Origin: Marilutibacter chinensis
GTDB lineage: Bacteria > Pseudomonadota > Gammaproteobacteria > Xanthomonadales > Xanthomonadaceae
Direction: 5' to 3'
NCBI RefSeq assembly: GCF_021725675.1
Contig: NZ_JAKJPO010000010.1
Coordinates: 1 to 64,000, forward strand
DNA length: 64,000 bases
Made by a program: the position numbers and the translations under genes. Under the pieces are notes generated by a model. It worked only from the letters and a program-made list of their open reading frames with translations. It did not search any database and was not told where the DNA came from. This document shows positions 34,154 to 43,208 of the stretch, piece by piece. The number at the start of each line of letters is the position of its first letter. The stretch's first letter is position 1.

Positions 34154-34969
34154 TCAGGCGAATGCGTAGGCATCCAGCGCCAGCGAACCATATTCATGCG
34201 AGCGGTGCAGCGCTTGCGGCAGCGGTGAGGCGCCGGCCGCGCCGATCGCGACGAACAAGGGCATCAGGTGCTCGACGGTCGGGTGCGCGCGGCGTGCGTT
34301 CGGCGCCGATGCCTGCCAGTCGAGCAGGGCGGTCCAGTCGCGCGCGGTGATCCTCTCCCGCATCCAGTCGCCGAACTCGCGAGCCCACCCAGGTACCGGT
34401 GCGGCGGCATTGGAGAAGTCCAGATCGCCGAGGTTGTGGACGAAACCGCCGGAACCGATCACCAGCACCCCCTGTTCCCGCAGCGGCGCCAGCGCCTGGC
34501 CGAGCGCGAGATGCGTCGCGGCGTCGGCATGCGGCATCACCGACAGCGGAACGACCGGGATGTCGGCATCCGGAAACATCCGCCGCAGTGGAACCCAGAC
34601 GCCATGGTCGAGCCCGTGCGAAGCACGCAGACGCACCCCGATACCCGCGTCGGCTGTCCGCTCCACGATCCGCGCGGCGAGCGTCGGGTCCCCGGGAGCG
34701 GGATAGGCGATCGCATACAGCGATTCCGGGAAACCGCCGAAGTCGTGGACCGTCCGCGGCTGCGGATCGCCACCGACCAGCGGCGTGGCCGACATGAAAT
34801 GTGCCGACGCAACCACGATTGCCGACGGTCGCGGCAGCATTTCTCCGAGCCTGTCGAGGAAACGGCCGGCCGCCGAGTCCTCCACCGCCAGCAGCGGCGA
34901 GCCGTGCGAGAGGAACAGTGTAGGCAGCGGAGTCGGCATCTGGGGTGGCAGCGGTTCAGCGGTATCCAT
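34154..34969 (-). CDS. LigB-type extradiol dioxygenase (YgiD-like)
   Basis: Non-heme metal dioxygenase of the class III extradiol/DODA family. E. coli YgiD cleaves 4,5-DOPA. The 271-residue product shows the metal and catalytic histidines in LFLSHGSPLLA, VVASAHFMS, SHGLDHGVWVPLR and GGFVHNLGDLD. The physiological substrate is unknown in most bacteria. The ATG at 34969 is used; an in-frame ATG at 34939 is equally compatible with the fold. It faces LysR tail to tail and is preceded by a 400-base spacer before ompA. Confidence 0.88.
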   Translation of the reverse strand: MDTAEPLPPQMPTPLPTLFLSHGSPLLAVEDSAAGRFLDRLGEMLPRPSAIVVASAHFMSATPLVGGDPQPRTVHDFGGFPESLYAIAYPAPGDPTLAARIVERTADAGIGVRLRASHGLDHGVWVPLRRMFPDADIPVVPLSVMPHADAATHLALGQALAPLREQGVLVIGSGGFVHNLGDLDFSNAAAPVPGWAREFGDWMRERITARDWTALLDWQASAPNARRAHPTVEHLMPLFVAIGAAGASPLPQALHRSHEYGSLALDAYAFA

Positions 34970-35370
34970 GGAAGCAGCGTGCGGTCGTCCCGCCTCTTCG
35001 CCAAGTCCGCTGCCGGCTCCGGTCCGTTCCATCCCTGCAATGCCCGCGATCGCCTCGTGCGGCACACGCCTGTGCCTCACGGTCCCGATGAACGGTATCC
35101 GCACGCCAATGACGTCACGGCACGTATCCGCGGGTTCGGTGCGCGTGTTCGAACGTTGGCACGTGGCTCCAGAGTGCCCGGACGCCTGCCTGAACCCCTG
35201 TTAAGCCTCGGCCATTCGCGGCCGCCAATGTTAGATACGCGTTAACACCGCTTTCACGAAGACGCGCCTACTCTGCGCCCCGATGGCGTCCGAACACGGG
35301 TGACCGTCCAGACGGTATGGATCCTCGCAGACGCGTGTTTCCACATTTATATAGAACCAAGGAGCAACAG
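34970..35370. other. Spacer upstream of the first OmpA gene
   Basis: Holds the divergent control regions of the dioxygenase (minus) and OmpA-1 (plus). No gene is supported. The ompA leader ends with AAGGAG before the ATG, and AT-rich patches occur at about 35225-35250 and 35345-35355. The palindrome TGACGTCA lies at 35110-35117. No convincing -35/-10 pair was found. Confidence 0.4.
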
Positions 35371-36486
35371 ATGAATAAGAAACTCCTCTGCGCCGCCCTG
35401 CTGGGTGGCCTGGGCCTGGCCCAGGCAGCCAACGCGCAGGACTTCGACGACCGCTGGTACATCACCGGTGCCGCTGGTTTCAACCTCCAGGACAGCGATC
35501 GCGAAACCCGCAATGCGCCCTTCGTGAGCCTGGGCCTGGGCAAGTTCATCACTCCGAACTGGTCGATCGACGGCGAGCTGAACTACCAGAACCCGAACTG
35601 GGACGAGAACCAGAACCTCAACTGGAGCCAGTACGGCATCTCGTTCGACGCGCGCCGCCACTTCATCCAGGAAGGCCGCAACTGGAATCCCTACCTGCTG
35701 ATGGGTCTGGGCTACCAGCGCGAGGAGATCGAGACCGACAACTTCCCGAACCCGGACTCCCCGTTCGAGGAGGAAGAAGGCGCAGCCGCGCTGAAGCTCG
35801 GTGGCGGTATCCAGGGCGACATGGGCCGCGTGAAGATGCGCGCCGAGCTGGCCTATCGCGCGGTCGCGATCGACGACACCCGCGCCCAGCTGCTGAACGA
35901 TGATCCGCCGCCGGAGAGGAACGACGGCGAAGACTGGTTCGGCGACGTGCTGGCTTCGGTCGGCGTGGTGATCCCGCTGGGTCCGGAGCCCACCGCCCCG
36001 GTGGCTCCGGCGCCGGCGCCGCAGCCGAGCTGTGCGGACCTGGACGACGACGGCGACGGCGTCAACAACTGCGACGACAAGTGCCCGGGTTCGCAGGCCG
36101 GCCAGACCATCGGTCCGGACGGCTGTCCGGTGCCGGTGACGATCGACCTGAAGGGCGTGAACTTCGACTTCGACAAGTCGACGCTGCGTCCGGACGCGGT
36201 GGCGATCCTGTCGGAGGCGACCGAGATCCTGAGGCGCTATCCGGAGCTGCGCGTCGAAGTGGCCGGTCACACCGACCTGTGCGGTTCGGATGCGTACAAC
36301 CAGAAGCTGTCGGAGCGTCGCGCGACCGCGGTGTACGACTACCTGACCAGCAACGGCATCGACGCCTCGCGCCTGACCGGCCCGATCGGTTTCGGCGAGA
36401 GCCGTCCGCTGGAGTCGACCCCGCAGACCCTGCCGGGCTGCAAGTCGGAGGTCAACCGTCGCACCGAGCTGAACGTGCAGAACTGA
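35371..36486 (+). CDS. OmpA-family outer membrane protein 1
   Basis: The 371-residue precursor has a signal peptide cut after about residue 22 (AANA before QDF), then an OmpA-like beta-barrel of about 190 residues (aromatic-rich, ending FGDVLASVGVVIPLG). A Pro/Ala linker follows, then a thrombospondin-type-3 calcium-like repeat (DLDDDGDGVNNCDDKCPG) and a C-terminal OmpA peptidoglycan-binding domain (GVNFDFDKSTLRPDA; VEVAGHTDLCGSDAYN; LSERRATAVYDYL). It tethers the outer membrane to peptidoglycan. AAGGAG lies before the ATG at 35371. A second copy follows; the 3' 476 bases are almost identical. Confidence 0.95.
   Translation: MNKKLLCAALLGGLGLAQAANAQDFDDRWYITGAAGFNLQDSDRETRNAPFVSLGLGKFITPNWSIDGELNYQNPNWDENQNLNWSQYGISFDARRHFIQEGRNWNPYLLMGLGYQREEIETDNFPNPDSPFEEEEGAAALKLGGGIQGDMGRVKMRAELAYRAVAIDDTRAQLLNDDPPPERNDGEDWFGDVLASVGVVIPLGPEPTAPVAPAPAPQPSCADLDDDGDGVNNCDDKCPGSQAGQTIGPDGCPVPVTIDLKGVNFDFDKSTLRPDAVAILSEATEILRRYPELRVEVAGHTDLCGSDAYNQKLSERRATAVYDYLTSNGIDASRLTGPIGFGESRPLESTPQTLPGCKSEVNRRTELNVQN
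36011..36486 (+). repeat. Direct repeat copy A (3' half of OmpA-1)
   Basis: These 476 bases, covering linker, calcium-like repeat and OmpA domain, match 37475-37950 (offset 1464) with roughly ten differences, several of them silent. The upstream parts of the two genes are clearly more diverged. Confidence 0.9.
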
Positions 36487-36525
36487 GCCGTACCGGCCGG
36501 GTCGCAGGACCCGGCTACGGACTCG

Positions 36526-36559
36526 AAGGAAGCCCGGCCTCGCGCCGGGTTTCCTTTTT
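36526..36559 (+). terminator. Terminator of OmpA-1
   Basis: A stem of about 13 bp (36526-36538 with 36544-36556, one G-T pair) contains GCCCGGC/GCCGGG and ends in TTTTT. The same terminator occurs after OmpA-2. Confidence 0.9.
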
Positions 36560-36861
36560 CTTCGGCCGGGGAAATCCTCCCGGCGGCGTGGTCCCCGTCA
36601 TCGCCGGCCGCCGCGTGGCCGACAGACGGCAAGCAGATCAAACGCTTGGCCACGGTGTCTGCAACGCGTCGTTAAGATGTTTTAACAAACTCGTTGACAG
36701 TGTATGATCCGGTCGCAGTGACCGCGGTGCGGGCAGGAGCTCGGCGAGCGTGTCCCTGAGTTGCAACGTGCCGTGCGGAATACTGATCGGATTGATCCGA
36801 TCCTGAGCCGATCCAATCCCTAGACCCTGTCCAAGACCGATCTACCCTAAGGAGTGAGTGT
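36560..36861. other. Spacer between the two OmpA genes
   Basis: No gene is seen. It carries the promoter-like element at 36681-36708 and the leader of the second gene. The leader ends in TAAGGAG before the ATG at 36862. Confidence 0.5.
36681..36708 (+). promoter_or_regulatory. Promoter of OmpA-2
   Basis: TTTAAC at 36681-36686 and TATGAT at 36703-36708 are separated by 16 bases. GTTAA/TTAAC arms at 36671-36675 and 36682-36686 flank and overlap the -35 box and could be an operator. The implied leader is about 145 bases. Confidence 0.5.
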
Positions 36862-37950
36862 ATGAAGATCCGCTTGTTGAGCACCGCTCTGCTCGCCGGC
36901 CTGGCGTTCTCGCAGGCTGCTGGCGCGCAGGATTACGACGACCGCTGGTACCTGACCGGTTCCACCGGCTTCAACCTGCAGGACAACGAGCGCGGCACCC
37001 GCGATGCGCCGTTCGTCGCTGTCGGCCTGGGCAAGTTCCTCAGCCCGAACTGGTCGCTGGATGGCGAGCTGAACTACCAGAACCCGAACGTCGACGCGAA
37101 CCAGAACCTGAACTGGAGCCAGTACGGCATCTCGTTCGACCTGCGCCGCCACTTCATCCAGGAAGGCCGCAACTGGAACCCGTATGCATTGCTGGGCATG
37201 GGCTACCAGCGCGCCGAGGAAGAGTTCGACGCGTTCCCGAACCCGAACTCGCCGGGTGAGCGCGAAGACGGCAACCTCGCCGCCAAGCTCGGCCTGGGCA
37301 TCCAGGGCGACGTCGGCAGCCGTGCCAAGATGCGTGCGGAGCTGGCCTATCGCGCCGACTTCGACGACCAGAGCGTCAATGGCGACATCGACGCCGACTG
37401 GTTCGGCGACGTGCTGGCCTCGGTCGGCGTGGTGATCCCGCTGGGCGAGCGCGCTGTCGCAGCTCCGGCCCCGGCGCCGGCGCCGCAGCCGAGCTGTGCG
37501 GACCTGGACGACGACGGCGACGGCGTCAACAACTGCGACGACAAGTGCCCGGGTTCGCAGGCCGGCCAGACCATCGGTCCGGACGGCTGCCCGGTGCCGG
37601 TGACGATCGACCTGAAGGGCGTGAACTTCGACTTCGACAAGTCGACGCTGCGTCCGGACGCGGTGGCGATCCTGTCGGAGGCGACCGAGATCCTGAAGCG
37701 CTATCCGGAGCTGCGCGTCGAAGTGGCCGGTCACACCGACCTGTGCGGTTCGGATGCGTACAACCAGAAGCTGTCGGAGCGTCGCGCGACCGCGGTGTAC
37801 GACTACCTGACCAGCAACGGCATCGACGCTTCGCGCCTGACCGGCCCGATCGGCTACGGCGAGAGCCGTCCGCTGGAAGCGACTGCGCAGACCCTGCCGG
37901 GCTGCAAGTCGGAGGTCAACCGTCGCACCGAGCTGAACGTGCAGAACTGA
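36862..37950 (+). CDS. OmpA-family outer membrane protein 2
   Basis: The 362-residue precursor is a tandem paralogue of the preceding gene with the same order: signal peptide (to about residue 22, AGAQDYDDRW), beta-barrel, Ala/Pro linker, calcium-like repeat and OmpA peptidoglycan-binding domain. The barrel differs moderately (for example in the loops near residues 120-145 and the missing acidic insert), while the C-terminal half differs at only a few residues. TAAGGAG lies seven bases before the ATG. It has its own promoter and terminator, so the two can be expressed separately. Confidence 0.95.
   Translation: MKIRLLSTALLAGLAFSQAAGAQDYDDRWYLTGSTGFNLQDNERGTRDAPFVAVGLGKFLSPNWSLDGELNYQNPNVDANQNLNWSQYGISFDLRRHFIQEGRNWNPYALLGMGYQRAEEEFDAFPNPNSPGEREDGNLAAKLGLGIQGDVGSRAKMRAELAYRADFDDQSVNGDIDADWFGDVLASVGVVIPLGERAVAAPAPAPAPQPSCADLDDDGDGVNNCDDKCPGSQAGQTIGPDGCPVPVTIDLKGVNFDFDKSTLRPDAVAILSEATEILKRYPELRVEVAGHTDLCGSDAYNQKLSERRATAVYDYLTSNGIDASRLTGPIGYGESRPLEATAQTLPGCKSEVNRRTELNVQN
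37475..37950 (+). repeat. Direct repeat copy B (3' half of OmpA-2)
   Basis: Nearly identical to 36011-36486; the following terminator hairpin is also shared. The pattern suggests gene conversion or a recent partial duplication. Confidence 0.9.
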
Positions 37951-37989
37951 GCACCGCCGGACGGGTTGTGAAACCCGTCCCCGGACTCG

Positions 37990-38022
37990 AAGGAAGCCCG
38001 GCCTCGCGCCGGGTTTCTTTTT
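37990..38022 (+). terminator. Terminator of OmpA-2
   Basis: The same GGAAGCCCGGC stem as after OmpA-1, with GCCGGGTTTC and a TTTTT run at 38018-38022. Confidence 0.9.
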
Positions 38023-38221
38023 GGTGGCGGCCCGCTCACCGACGCGTGTGGCCGATACGTGCGGCCGAGCATGCGGCTGGTGTGTGCGGGCGGTCATGTG
38101 CGCCGCTGCCGCAGGTCGCAAACCCGCATTCCGCGGTTGTCGCCGTCGCGGCACGCGCCTACACTCCGAGCACGCCCGCGCGTATCCACAGCGACGGGCG
38201 CATCGATACCAGGAGATCTCC

Positions 38222-38737
38222 ATGCAGCGCGCCGTCCTTGCCCTCCCACTCATGCTTCTGGCCGGGGTGGTCCAGGCCCAGCAGGCCGGCGACTGCAGCG
38301 CAATGGCCGTGCCCAGGCCGATGCCGATCCGGCCGACGATCGTGGCGCCGGTGTCCGGCGAGCTGACCGTTCCCAGTCATCAGCTGGGCGCGCCGACCGG
38401 TGTGCTCGCGCACGCCTTCAACGAGGCGCAGTCGATCGATCAGGTCGTGTTCCGGCTCAAGCTCGAGAACTGCCAGAGCCTCGCCAAGGCGATGCCGGCG
38501 ACGGAACCTGCCGCGATCGATGCGCAGGCGCCGGCCGCATACGTACCGCGGACCGAGTTCGACAACGGCCCGTGGCGTTTCGACATGAACCAGAACGGCA
38601 AGCGGATGACCGCCGAGGAATTCGACGCCTGGATGAAGTCGCGCGGCGTGCGCGTTGCCAAGGGCGCGCCGGCGGCCGCCGCACCGGCGCCGGCGGTCCA
38701 GGCGGACGGTCCGCAGACCGAGGGCAGCGGCGAGTAG
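38222..38737 (+). CDS. Small exported protein of unknown function
   Basis: The 171-residue product has a clear signal peptide (MQRAVLALPLMLLAGVVQAQ) and two cysteines in the mature part (GDCSAM, ENCQSL). It also has a segment WRFDMNQNGKRMTAEEFDAWMKSRG that looks like a degenerate EF-hand-like or DxNxNG turn, and an Ala/Pro-rich tail. No family is recognised. AGGAG lies before the ATG at 38222. It is followed after 11 bases by the RsuA-family gene, so they may be co-transcribed. Confidence 0.75.
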   Translation: MQRAVLALPLMLLAGVVQAQQAGDCSAMAVPRPMPIRPTIVAPVSGELTVPSHQLGAPTGVLAHAFNEAQSIDQVVFRLKLENCQSLAKAMPATEPAAIDAQAPAAYVPRTEFDNGPWRFDMNQNGKRMTAEEFDAWMKSRGVRVAKGAPAAAAPAPAVQADGPQTEGSGE

Positions 38738-38748
38738 TCCATGTCCGC

Positions 38749-39537
38749 ATGCGTGTTGACCCGAGGGCGGCCGCGAAAGCGGCCGCTGTCGCGATGGGCC
38801 GGGTGAGCGGCCCGCCGGTCCGCCACGGACTGGCCCGCATCCTGTCCAAGCAAGGCGTCTGTTCGCGTACCGAGGCGGCGCGCTGGGTGCTGGCCGGGCG
38901 GATCAGCGTGGACGGCCGCGTCGTTCGCGATCCGGAATTCCCGGTCGTGCGCGATCGCCACCGGATCTGCGTGGACGGGCATGACCTGCAGTCGCCAGCC
39001 CCGGTCTACCTGATGCTCAACAAGCCGCGCGGCCAGGTCACCACGGTGCGCGACGAGCAGGGCCGCGACACGGTCTATCGCTGCTTCGATGGCGCGCAGC
39101 TGCCGTGGGTCGCGCCGGTAGGGCGGTTGGACAAGGCCAGCGAAGGTCTGCTGCTGTTCAGCAACGACACCGGTTGGGCGTCGCGGATCACCGATCCGGC
39201 CAGTGGCCCGGACAAGACCTACCACGTCCAGGTCGGCGGCCAGCCCGATGCCGCCGTGCTGGAGGCGCTGGTCGCGGGCATCGACGACAGCGGCGAGCAC
39301 CTGGCTGCGCGCTCCGTGCGGGTATTGCGGTTGGGCAGCCGCAATGCCTGGCTCGAGGTCGTGCTCGACGAAGGCCGCAACCGGCAGATCCGCCGCCTGC
39401 TCGCGGCGTTCCAGCTGCCGGTGCTGCGCCTGGTCCGGGTCGCGATAGGCGAGCTGGCGATCGGCGACCTCGGCAAGGGAGGATGGCGCGAGCTGAGCCG
39501 CGAGGAAACCGAGGCGCTGGCGCGGCCCACCCGTTAA
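38749..39537 (+). CDS. RsuA/RluB/E-family pseudouridine synthase
   Basis: The 262-residue product has an N-terminal S4 RNA-binding domain (LARILSKQGVCSRTEAARWVLAGRI at residues about 28-52) and the catalytic domain with Asp128 in VGRLDKASEGLLLFSND, LDEGRNRQIRRLL and LVRVAIGEL. It modifies rRNA; the exact uridine cannot be told (RsuA, RluB, RluE or RluF are candidates). The ATG at 38749 is used; an in-frame ATG at 38794 also precedes the S4 domain and would shorten the basic leader by 15 residues. Confidence 0.87.
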   Translation: MRVDPRAAAKAAAVAMGRVSGPPVRHGLARILSKQGVCSRTEAARWVLAGRISVDGRVVRDPEFPVVRDRHRICVDGHDLQSPAPVYLMLNKPRGQVTTVRDEQGRDTVYRCFDGAQLPWVAPVGRLDKASEGLLLFSNDTGWASRITDPASGPDKTYHVQVGGQPDAAVLEALVAGIDDSGEHLAARSVRVLRLGSRNAWLEVVLDEGRNRQIRRLLAAFQLPVLRLVRVAIGELAIGDLGKGGWRELSREETEALARPTR

Positions 39538-39540
39538 GGG

Positions 39541-39648
39541 CCTCTTGTTCATTCAGAGGTTCCGCGCGCCAGGGATGGCGCGTCCCGCGGATCGAGCATG
39601 CAAGTGCTTGATCCAGCGGAAGCAAGGTCGAGCTTGGCTCGACCTTGC
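39541..39648. repeat. Hairpin cluster between convergent genes
   Basis: Several hairpins stand in a row: CCTCT/AGAGG at 39541-39559, CGCGCCA/TGGCGCG at 39565-39582 with a GGGA loop, the short dyad CAAGTGCTTG at 39601-39610, and a perfect 12-bp stem at 39622-39633/39637-39648 with a TTG loop. No T-run follows. They lie between the RsuA-family gene and kbl and may end both transcripts or be REP-like repeats. Confidence 0.6.
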
Positions 39649-39728
39649 GGCGTCCGAGCAAGTCCGGGATGGATCTGTGCAGACCTTTGACCGAGCCGCG
39701 CGATCCGCGGCCCTGGTGGCTGCATGTC

Positions 39729-40946
39729 TCAGCCGGCTTCGAGCACACCCAGCTCGTGGCCGATGCGGGTGAACGCATCGATCGCCCGGTCCAGATGTTC
39801 GCGGGTGTGCGCGGCGCTCATCTGGGTGCGGATGCGCGCCTGGCCCTTCGGTACCACCGGGTAGAAGAAGCCGATCGCGTAGATCCCTTCCTCCAGCAGC
39901 CGCTCGGCGAACTTCTGCGCCAGGGGGGCGTCGTAGAGCATCACCGGCACGATCGGGTGCACGCCCGGCTTCAGGTCGAAGCCGGCAGCCGCCATCCGTT
40001 CGCGGAAGTAGGCGGTGTTTTCCTGCAGCCGCTCGCGCAGTTCGCCGGCGCTGGAGAGCATCTCGAACGCCTTGATGCCGGCGGCGACCACGTGCGGCGG
40101 CAGCGAGTTGGAGAACAGGTACGGACGCGAGCGCTGGCGCAGCATCTCGATCACCTCGCGCCTGGCCGTGGTGAAGCCGCCGAGCGCGCCGCCCATCGCC
40201 TTGCCGAGCGTACCGGTGATGATGTCGATCTTCTCCAGCACGCCCTTGACCTCGGCCGAGCCCTTGCCGTGCGCACCCAGGAAGCCTGTCGCGTGGCATT
40301 CGTCGATGTGGACCAGCGCGCCGTACTTCTCCGCCAGCGCCGTGATCTCGTCGAGCGGAGCGATGAAGCCGTCCATCGAGAACACGCCGTCGGTGGTGAT
40401 CAGCCGGGTCCTGCAGCCGGCTGCGTCGGCAGCCTGCAGCTGTGCCTCCAGGTCGGCCATGTCGCAGTTCGCGTAGCGGAAGCGTTGCGCCTTGCACAAA
40501 CGCACGCCGTCGATGATTGAAGCATGGTTGAGGGCGTCGGAGATGATCGCGTCCTCGGGCCCCAGCAACGGTTCGAACAGGCCGCCGTTGGCGTCGAAGC
40601 ATGCGGCATAAAGGATCGTGTCCTCGGTGCCGAAGAAGTCGGCGATGGTCTGCTCCAGCTGCTTGTGCAGATCCTGGGTGCCGCAGATGAAGCGGACCGA
40701 GGCCATCCCGAAGCCGTGGCTGTCGAGCGCATCCTTCGCCACCTGGATGATGTCCGGATGGTCGGCCAGGCCGAGATAATTGTTCGCGCAGAAATTCAGC
40801 ACCGTGCGTCCGTCGGCGAGGGTGATCTCGGCCGACTGCGGACTGGTGATGATCCGCTCGGCCTTGAACAGGCCCTGCTCGCGGATCGAGTCGAGTTCCT
40901 CGGCGTAGCGGGCGGTCGGCGAGTCGTGGACGGCGTCGTTGGGCAT
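39729..40946 (-). CDS. kbl: 2-amino-3-ketobutyrate CoA ligase
   Basis: Glycine C-acetyltransferase: cleaves 2-amino-3-ketobutyrate with CoA to glycine and acetyl-CoA, the second step of threonine degradation. The 405-residue product is a PLP enzyme of the alpha-oxoamine synthase family with SNNYLGLA-type [33 protein letters not shown] and the PLP-binding Lys in [18 protein letters not shown] lies upstream of the ATG. Its partner tdh is on the same strand about 1 kb upstream, beyond an opposite-strand membrane gene. Confidence 0.95.
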   Translation of the reverse strand: MPNDAVHDSPTARYAEELDSIREQGLFKAERIITSPQSAEITLADGRTVLNFCANNYLGLADHPDIIQVAKDALDSHGFGMASVRFICGTQDLHKQLEQTIADFFGTEDTILYAACFDANGGLFEPLLGPEDAIISDALNHASIIDGVRLCKAQRFRYANCDMADLEAQLQAADAAGCRTRLITTDGVFSMDGFIAPLDEITALAEKYGALVHIDECHATGFLGAHGKGSAEVKGVLEKIDIITGTLGKAMGGALGGFTTARREVIEMLRQRSRPYLFSNSLPPHVVAAGIKAFEMLSSAGELRERLQENTAYFRERMAAAGFDLKPGVHPIVPVMLYDAPLAQKFAERLLEEGIYAIGFFYPVVPKGQARIRTQMSAAHTREHLDRAIDAFTRIGHELGVLEAG

Positions 40947-41129
40947 GTTCGGCTCCGGCGTGGCTGGGAGAGTGCGGCGCGCGGCCAGCGGCGGCGCGGA
41001 TCGGGCGTGGATCGTCAGCGGACCATTCTATCGCCGGCCGCCGACGGGATCGCGTGGCGGTCGCGGCCTCAAGGTGAGGGTGACCGCGCGCTGGTGTCCC
41101 GGCACCGGAGGGTTCTAACATCGGGCGGT

Positions 41130-41819
41130 ATGGAGGTGCCCAAGCCGACGTCCGCTCCGACCGGCCTGCCGGCATGGCCGCTGCCGCTGCTCTGCGCACT
41201 GCTGCCGCTGTTGGCGGCCCATCTTGCGTGGTGGCTGTCGGTCCAGGGCGAACTGGTCGCGGCTTGCAATCCCTATCTCGATGGCTGCGTGTCGATCAGT
41301 CGTGCGGCGCGCCATGGGCTGGGCAATCTGCTGTTCCGCCTGGCGATGCTGCCGTGCGCGACCGTGCAGGTCGCGGTCTGGTGGTGCGCGGCACAGTGGC
41401 TGCAACGTGGCACCGGCGTGCCCGCGCGGGCCTTGCCATGGCTGGGGCTGACCGCAGGAGCGTTCCTGGGCTTGTACGCGGCGTTCCTGGGCAGCGAAGG
41501 CGAGACCTATGGTCTGTTGCGCCGCTACGGGATCACGGTCTATTTCGGCGCGAGCTTTCTCGCGCTGATGTCGGTGCTGCGAAGGATGTCGCGGCAGTGG
41601 CAGGATGCGCCCGCGTTCGCACCGCTGCGGATTGTCGCGCTGGGCATGCTGGCGGTGGGGCTCGCGAGCGTGACGGTCACCGCGTCGGTGGCCGATCAGC
41701 TGGCCCGCGACCGATGGGAGAACCGGCTGGAATGGGCCTTGGGGTTGTGGCTGACCGCGATGTTCGCGGTGCTCGCCTGGCATTGGTGGCGCGAACGGCT
41801 GCGTATCGTGCTCAAGTGA
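41130..41819 (+). CDS. Six-TM membrane protein of unknown function
   Basis: The 229-residue product has about six hydrophobic segments (residues 15-37, 68-90, 98-118, 133-150, 165-185, 200-220) and a first external loop with CNPYLDGCVSISRAAR. The layout resembles the Frag1/DRAM/Sfk1-like membrane proteins, but the match is by eye and weak. The ATG at 41130 opens the first membrane segment at residue 15. The gene is on the plus strand between kbl and tdh, and a perfect REP-like inverted repeat follows it. Confidence 0.7.
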   Translation: MEVPKPTSAPTGLPAWPLPLLCALLPLLAAHLAWWLSVQGELVAACNPYLDGCVSISRAARHGLGNLLFRLAMLPCATVQVAVWWCAAQWLQRGTGVPARALPWLGLTAGAFLGLYAAFLGSEGETYGLLRRYGITVYFGASFLALMSVLRRMSRQWQDAPAFAPLRIVALGMLAVGLASVTVTASVADQLARDRWENRLEWALGLWLTAMFAVLAWHWWRERLRIVLK

Positions 41820-41840
41820 TCGTGCTCGGGCAGATGGGGC

Positions 41841-41910
41841 CGTAGGAGCGGCGTGAGCCGCGATCGGACTTTCACGGGAAAGCGTCATCGCGGCTCACGC
41901 CGCTCCTACG
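41841..41910. repeat. Inverted pair of GTAG-type REP elements
   Basis: Two perfect 24-base arms (41841-41864 and 41887-41910) face each other across 22 bases. Each arm carries a GTAG head (41842-41845; CTAC at 41906-41909) followed by an internal hairpin GCGGC-GTGA-GCCGC. This is the structure of GTAG REPs linked to RAYT (TnpA-REP) transposases in Stenotrophomonas and relatives. No RAYT gene is in the window. It lies between a plus-strand gene and the 3' end of tdh and may also act as a terminator. Confidence 0.8.
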
Positions 41911-41975
41911 GGGGGCTTGCAGGCAGGATTGGGCCGCCGGCCGATGCGGCGGTTGCCGGGCAATCCGCTGGCGCG

Positions 41976-43001
41976 TCAGCTCACCCAGCTCAGCACCACC
42001 TTGCCGGCCTTGCCCGATTCCATCAGGTCGAAGCCTTGCTGGAACTCGTCGATCGGCAACTGGTGGGTCAGCACCTTGCCGAGCGGGAAGCCCGACAGCA
42101 CGAGCTGCGTCATCTTGTACCAGGTCTCGTACATCTTGCGGCCGTAGATGCCGTGGATGGTGAGGCCCTTGAAGATGATCTTGTCCCAGTCGGCGCCGGC
42201 GCCCTTGGGCATGATGCCAAGCATCGCGATCTTGCCGCCGTGGTACATGCAGTCGAGCATGTCGTTGAACGCGCGCGGGTTGCCGCTCATCTCCAGGCCG
42301 ACGTCGAAGCCCTCCATGTGCAGGTCGGCCATCACCTCCTTCAGCGAGGTGTTGGCGACGTTGACGACGCGGGTCGCCCCCATGTCGGCGGCGAGCTTGA
42401 GCCGGTAGTCGTTGACGTCGGTGACCACCACGTTGCGTGCGCCGATGTACTTGCAGATGCCGGCGGCGATGATGCCGATCGGCCCTGCGCCGGTGATCAG
42501 CACGTCCTCGCCGACGACGTCGAATTCCAGCGCGCAATGGGCGGCGTTGCCGTACGGATCGAAGAACGCGGCCAGTTCGCTGGGGATCTGGTCCGGGATC
42601 GGCCACAGGTTGCTGGCCGGCATCACGATGTACTCGGCGAACGCGCCATTGCGGTTCACGCCGATGCCGATCGTGTTCGGGCACAGGTGCTGGCGGCCGG
42701 CGCGGCAGTTGCGGCAGTGGCCGCAGACGATGTGGCCCTCGGCGGAGACACGCTGGCCGATCCGGTAGCCGGTCACGCCCGGTCCGATCTCGACGACGCG
42801 GCCGACGAACTCGTGGCCGATCACCAGTCCCGGCTTGATCGTGCGCTGGCTCCACTCGTCCCACAGGTAGATGTGCAGGTCGGTGCCGCAGATCGCGGTC
42901 TTCTCCAGTTTGACCAGGACCTCGTTCGGGCCCGGCGACGGTACCGGCACCTCTTCCAGCCAGATGCCTTTGCCGGCTTCGCGTTTGACCAGTGCCTTCA
43001 T
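41976..43001 (-). CDS. tdh: L-threonine 3-dehydrogenase
   Basis: Oxidises threonine to 2-amino-3-ketobutyrate with NAD; Kbl then yields glycine and acetyl-CoA. The 341-residue product is a zinc medium-chain dehydrogenase. It has catalytic zinc ligands Cys38 (AICGTDLH), His63 and Glu64 (IGHEFVG), structural zinc cysteines 93, 96, 99 and 107 ([15 protein letters not shown]) and the Rossmann [13 protein letters not shown]. The ATG at 43001 matches the usual MKALVKREA start; an ATG at 43013 would add four residues. Confidence 0.96.
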   Translation of the reverse strand: MKALVKREAGKGIWLEEVPVPSPGPNEVLVKLEKTAICGTDLHIYLWDEWSQRTIKPGLVIGHEFVGRVVEIGPGVTGYRIGQRVSAEGHIVCGHCRNCRAGRQHLCPNTIGIGVNRNGAFAEYIVMPASNLWPIPDQIPSELAAFFDPYGNAAHCALEFDVVGEDVLITGAGPIGIIAAGICKYIGARNVVVTDVNDYRLKLAADMGATRVVNVANTSLKEVMADLHMEGFDVGLEMSGNPRAFNDMLDCMYHGGKIAMLGIMPKGAGADWDKIIFKGLTIHGIYGRKMYETWYKMTQLVLSGFPLGKVLTHQLPIDEFQQGFDLMESGKAGKVVLSWVS

Positions 43002-43208
43002 CGTTTGCGTCATGGGTGTCGCCGGGGCGGTGGGAGAGGGCGGCAATTATACGCCCGGCCCCGCGCCGCTCCTGCGGGGGAGTGCCGGCCATGCAGCCGC
43101 GCCGTGGCGGGCGTCTTGCCGTTCGTGGCCATTGGGAAGTACCGGTTTGCCGCCGGTTGCGGAGTTCGCCTATCGTCCCGGACTTCCCGCCGGATGAACG
43201 GACCGACC

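Noticed and set aside
35110-35117. TGACGTCA palindrome upstream of OmpA-1
   Set aside because: An 8-base palindrome is expected by chance at this length, and no matching bacterial regulator could be argued.
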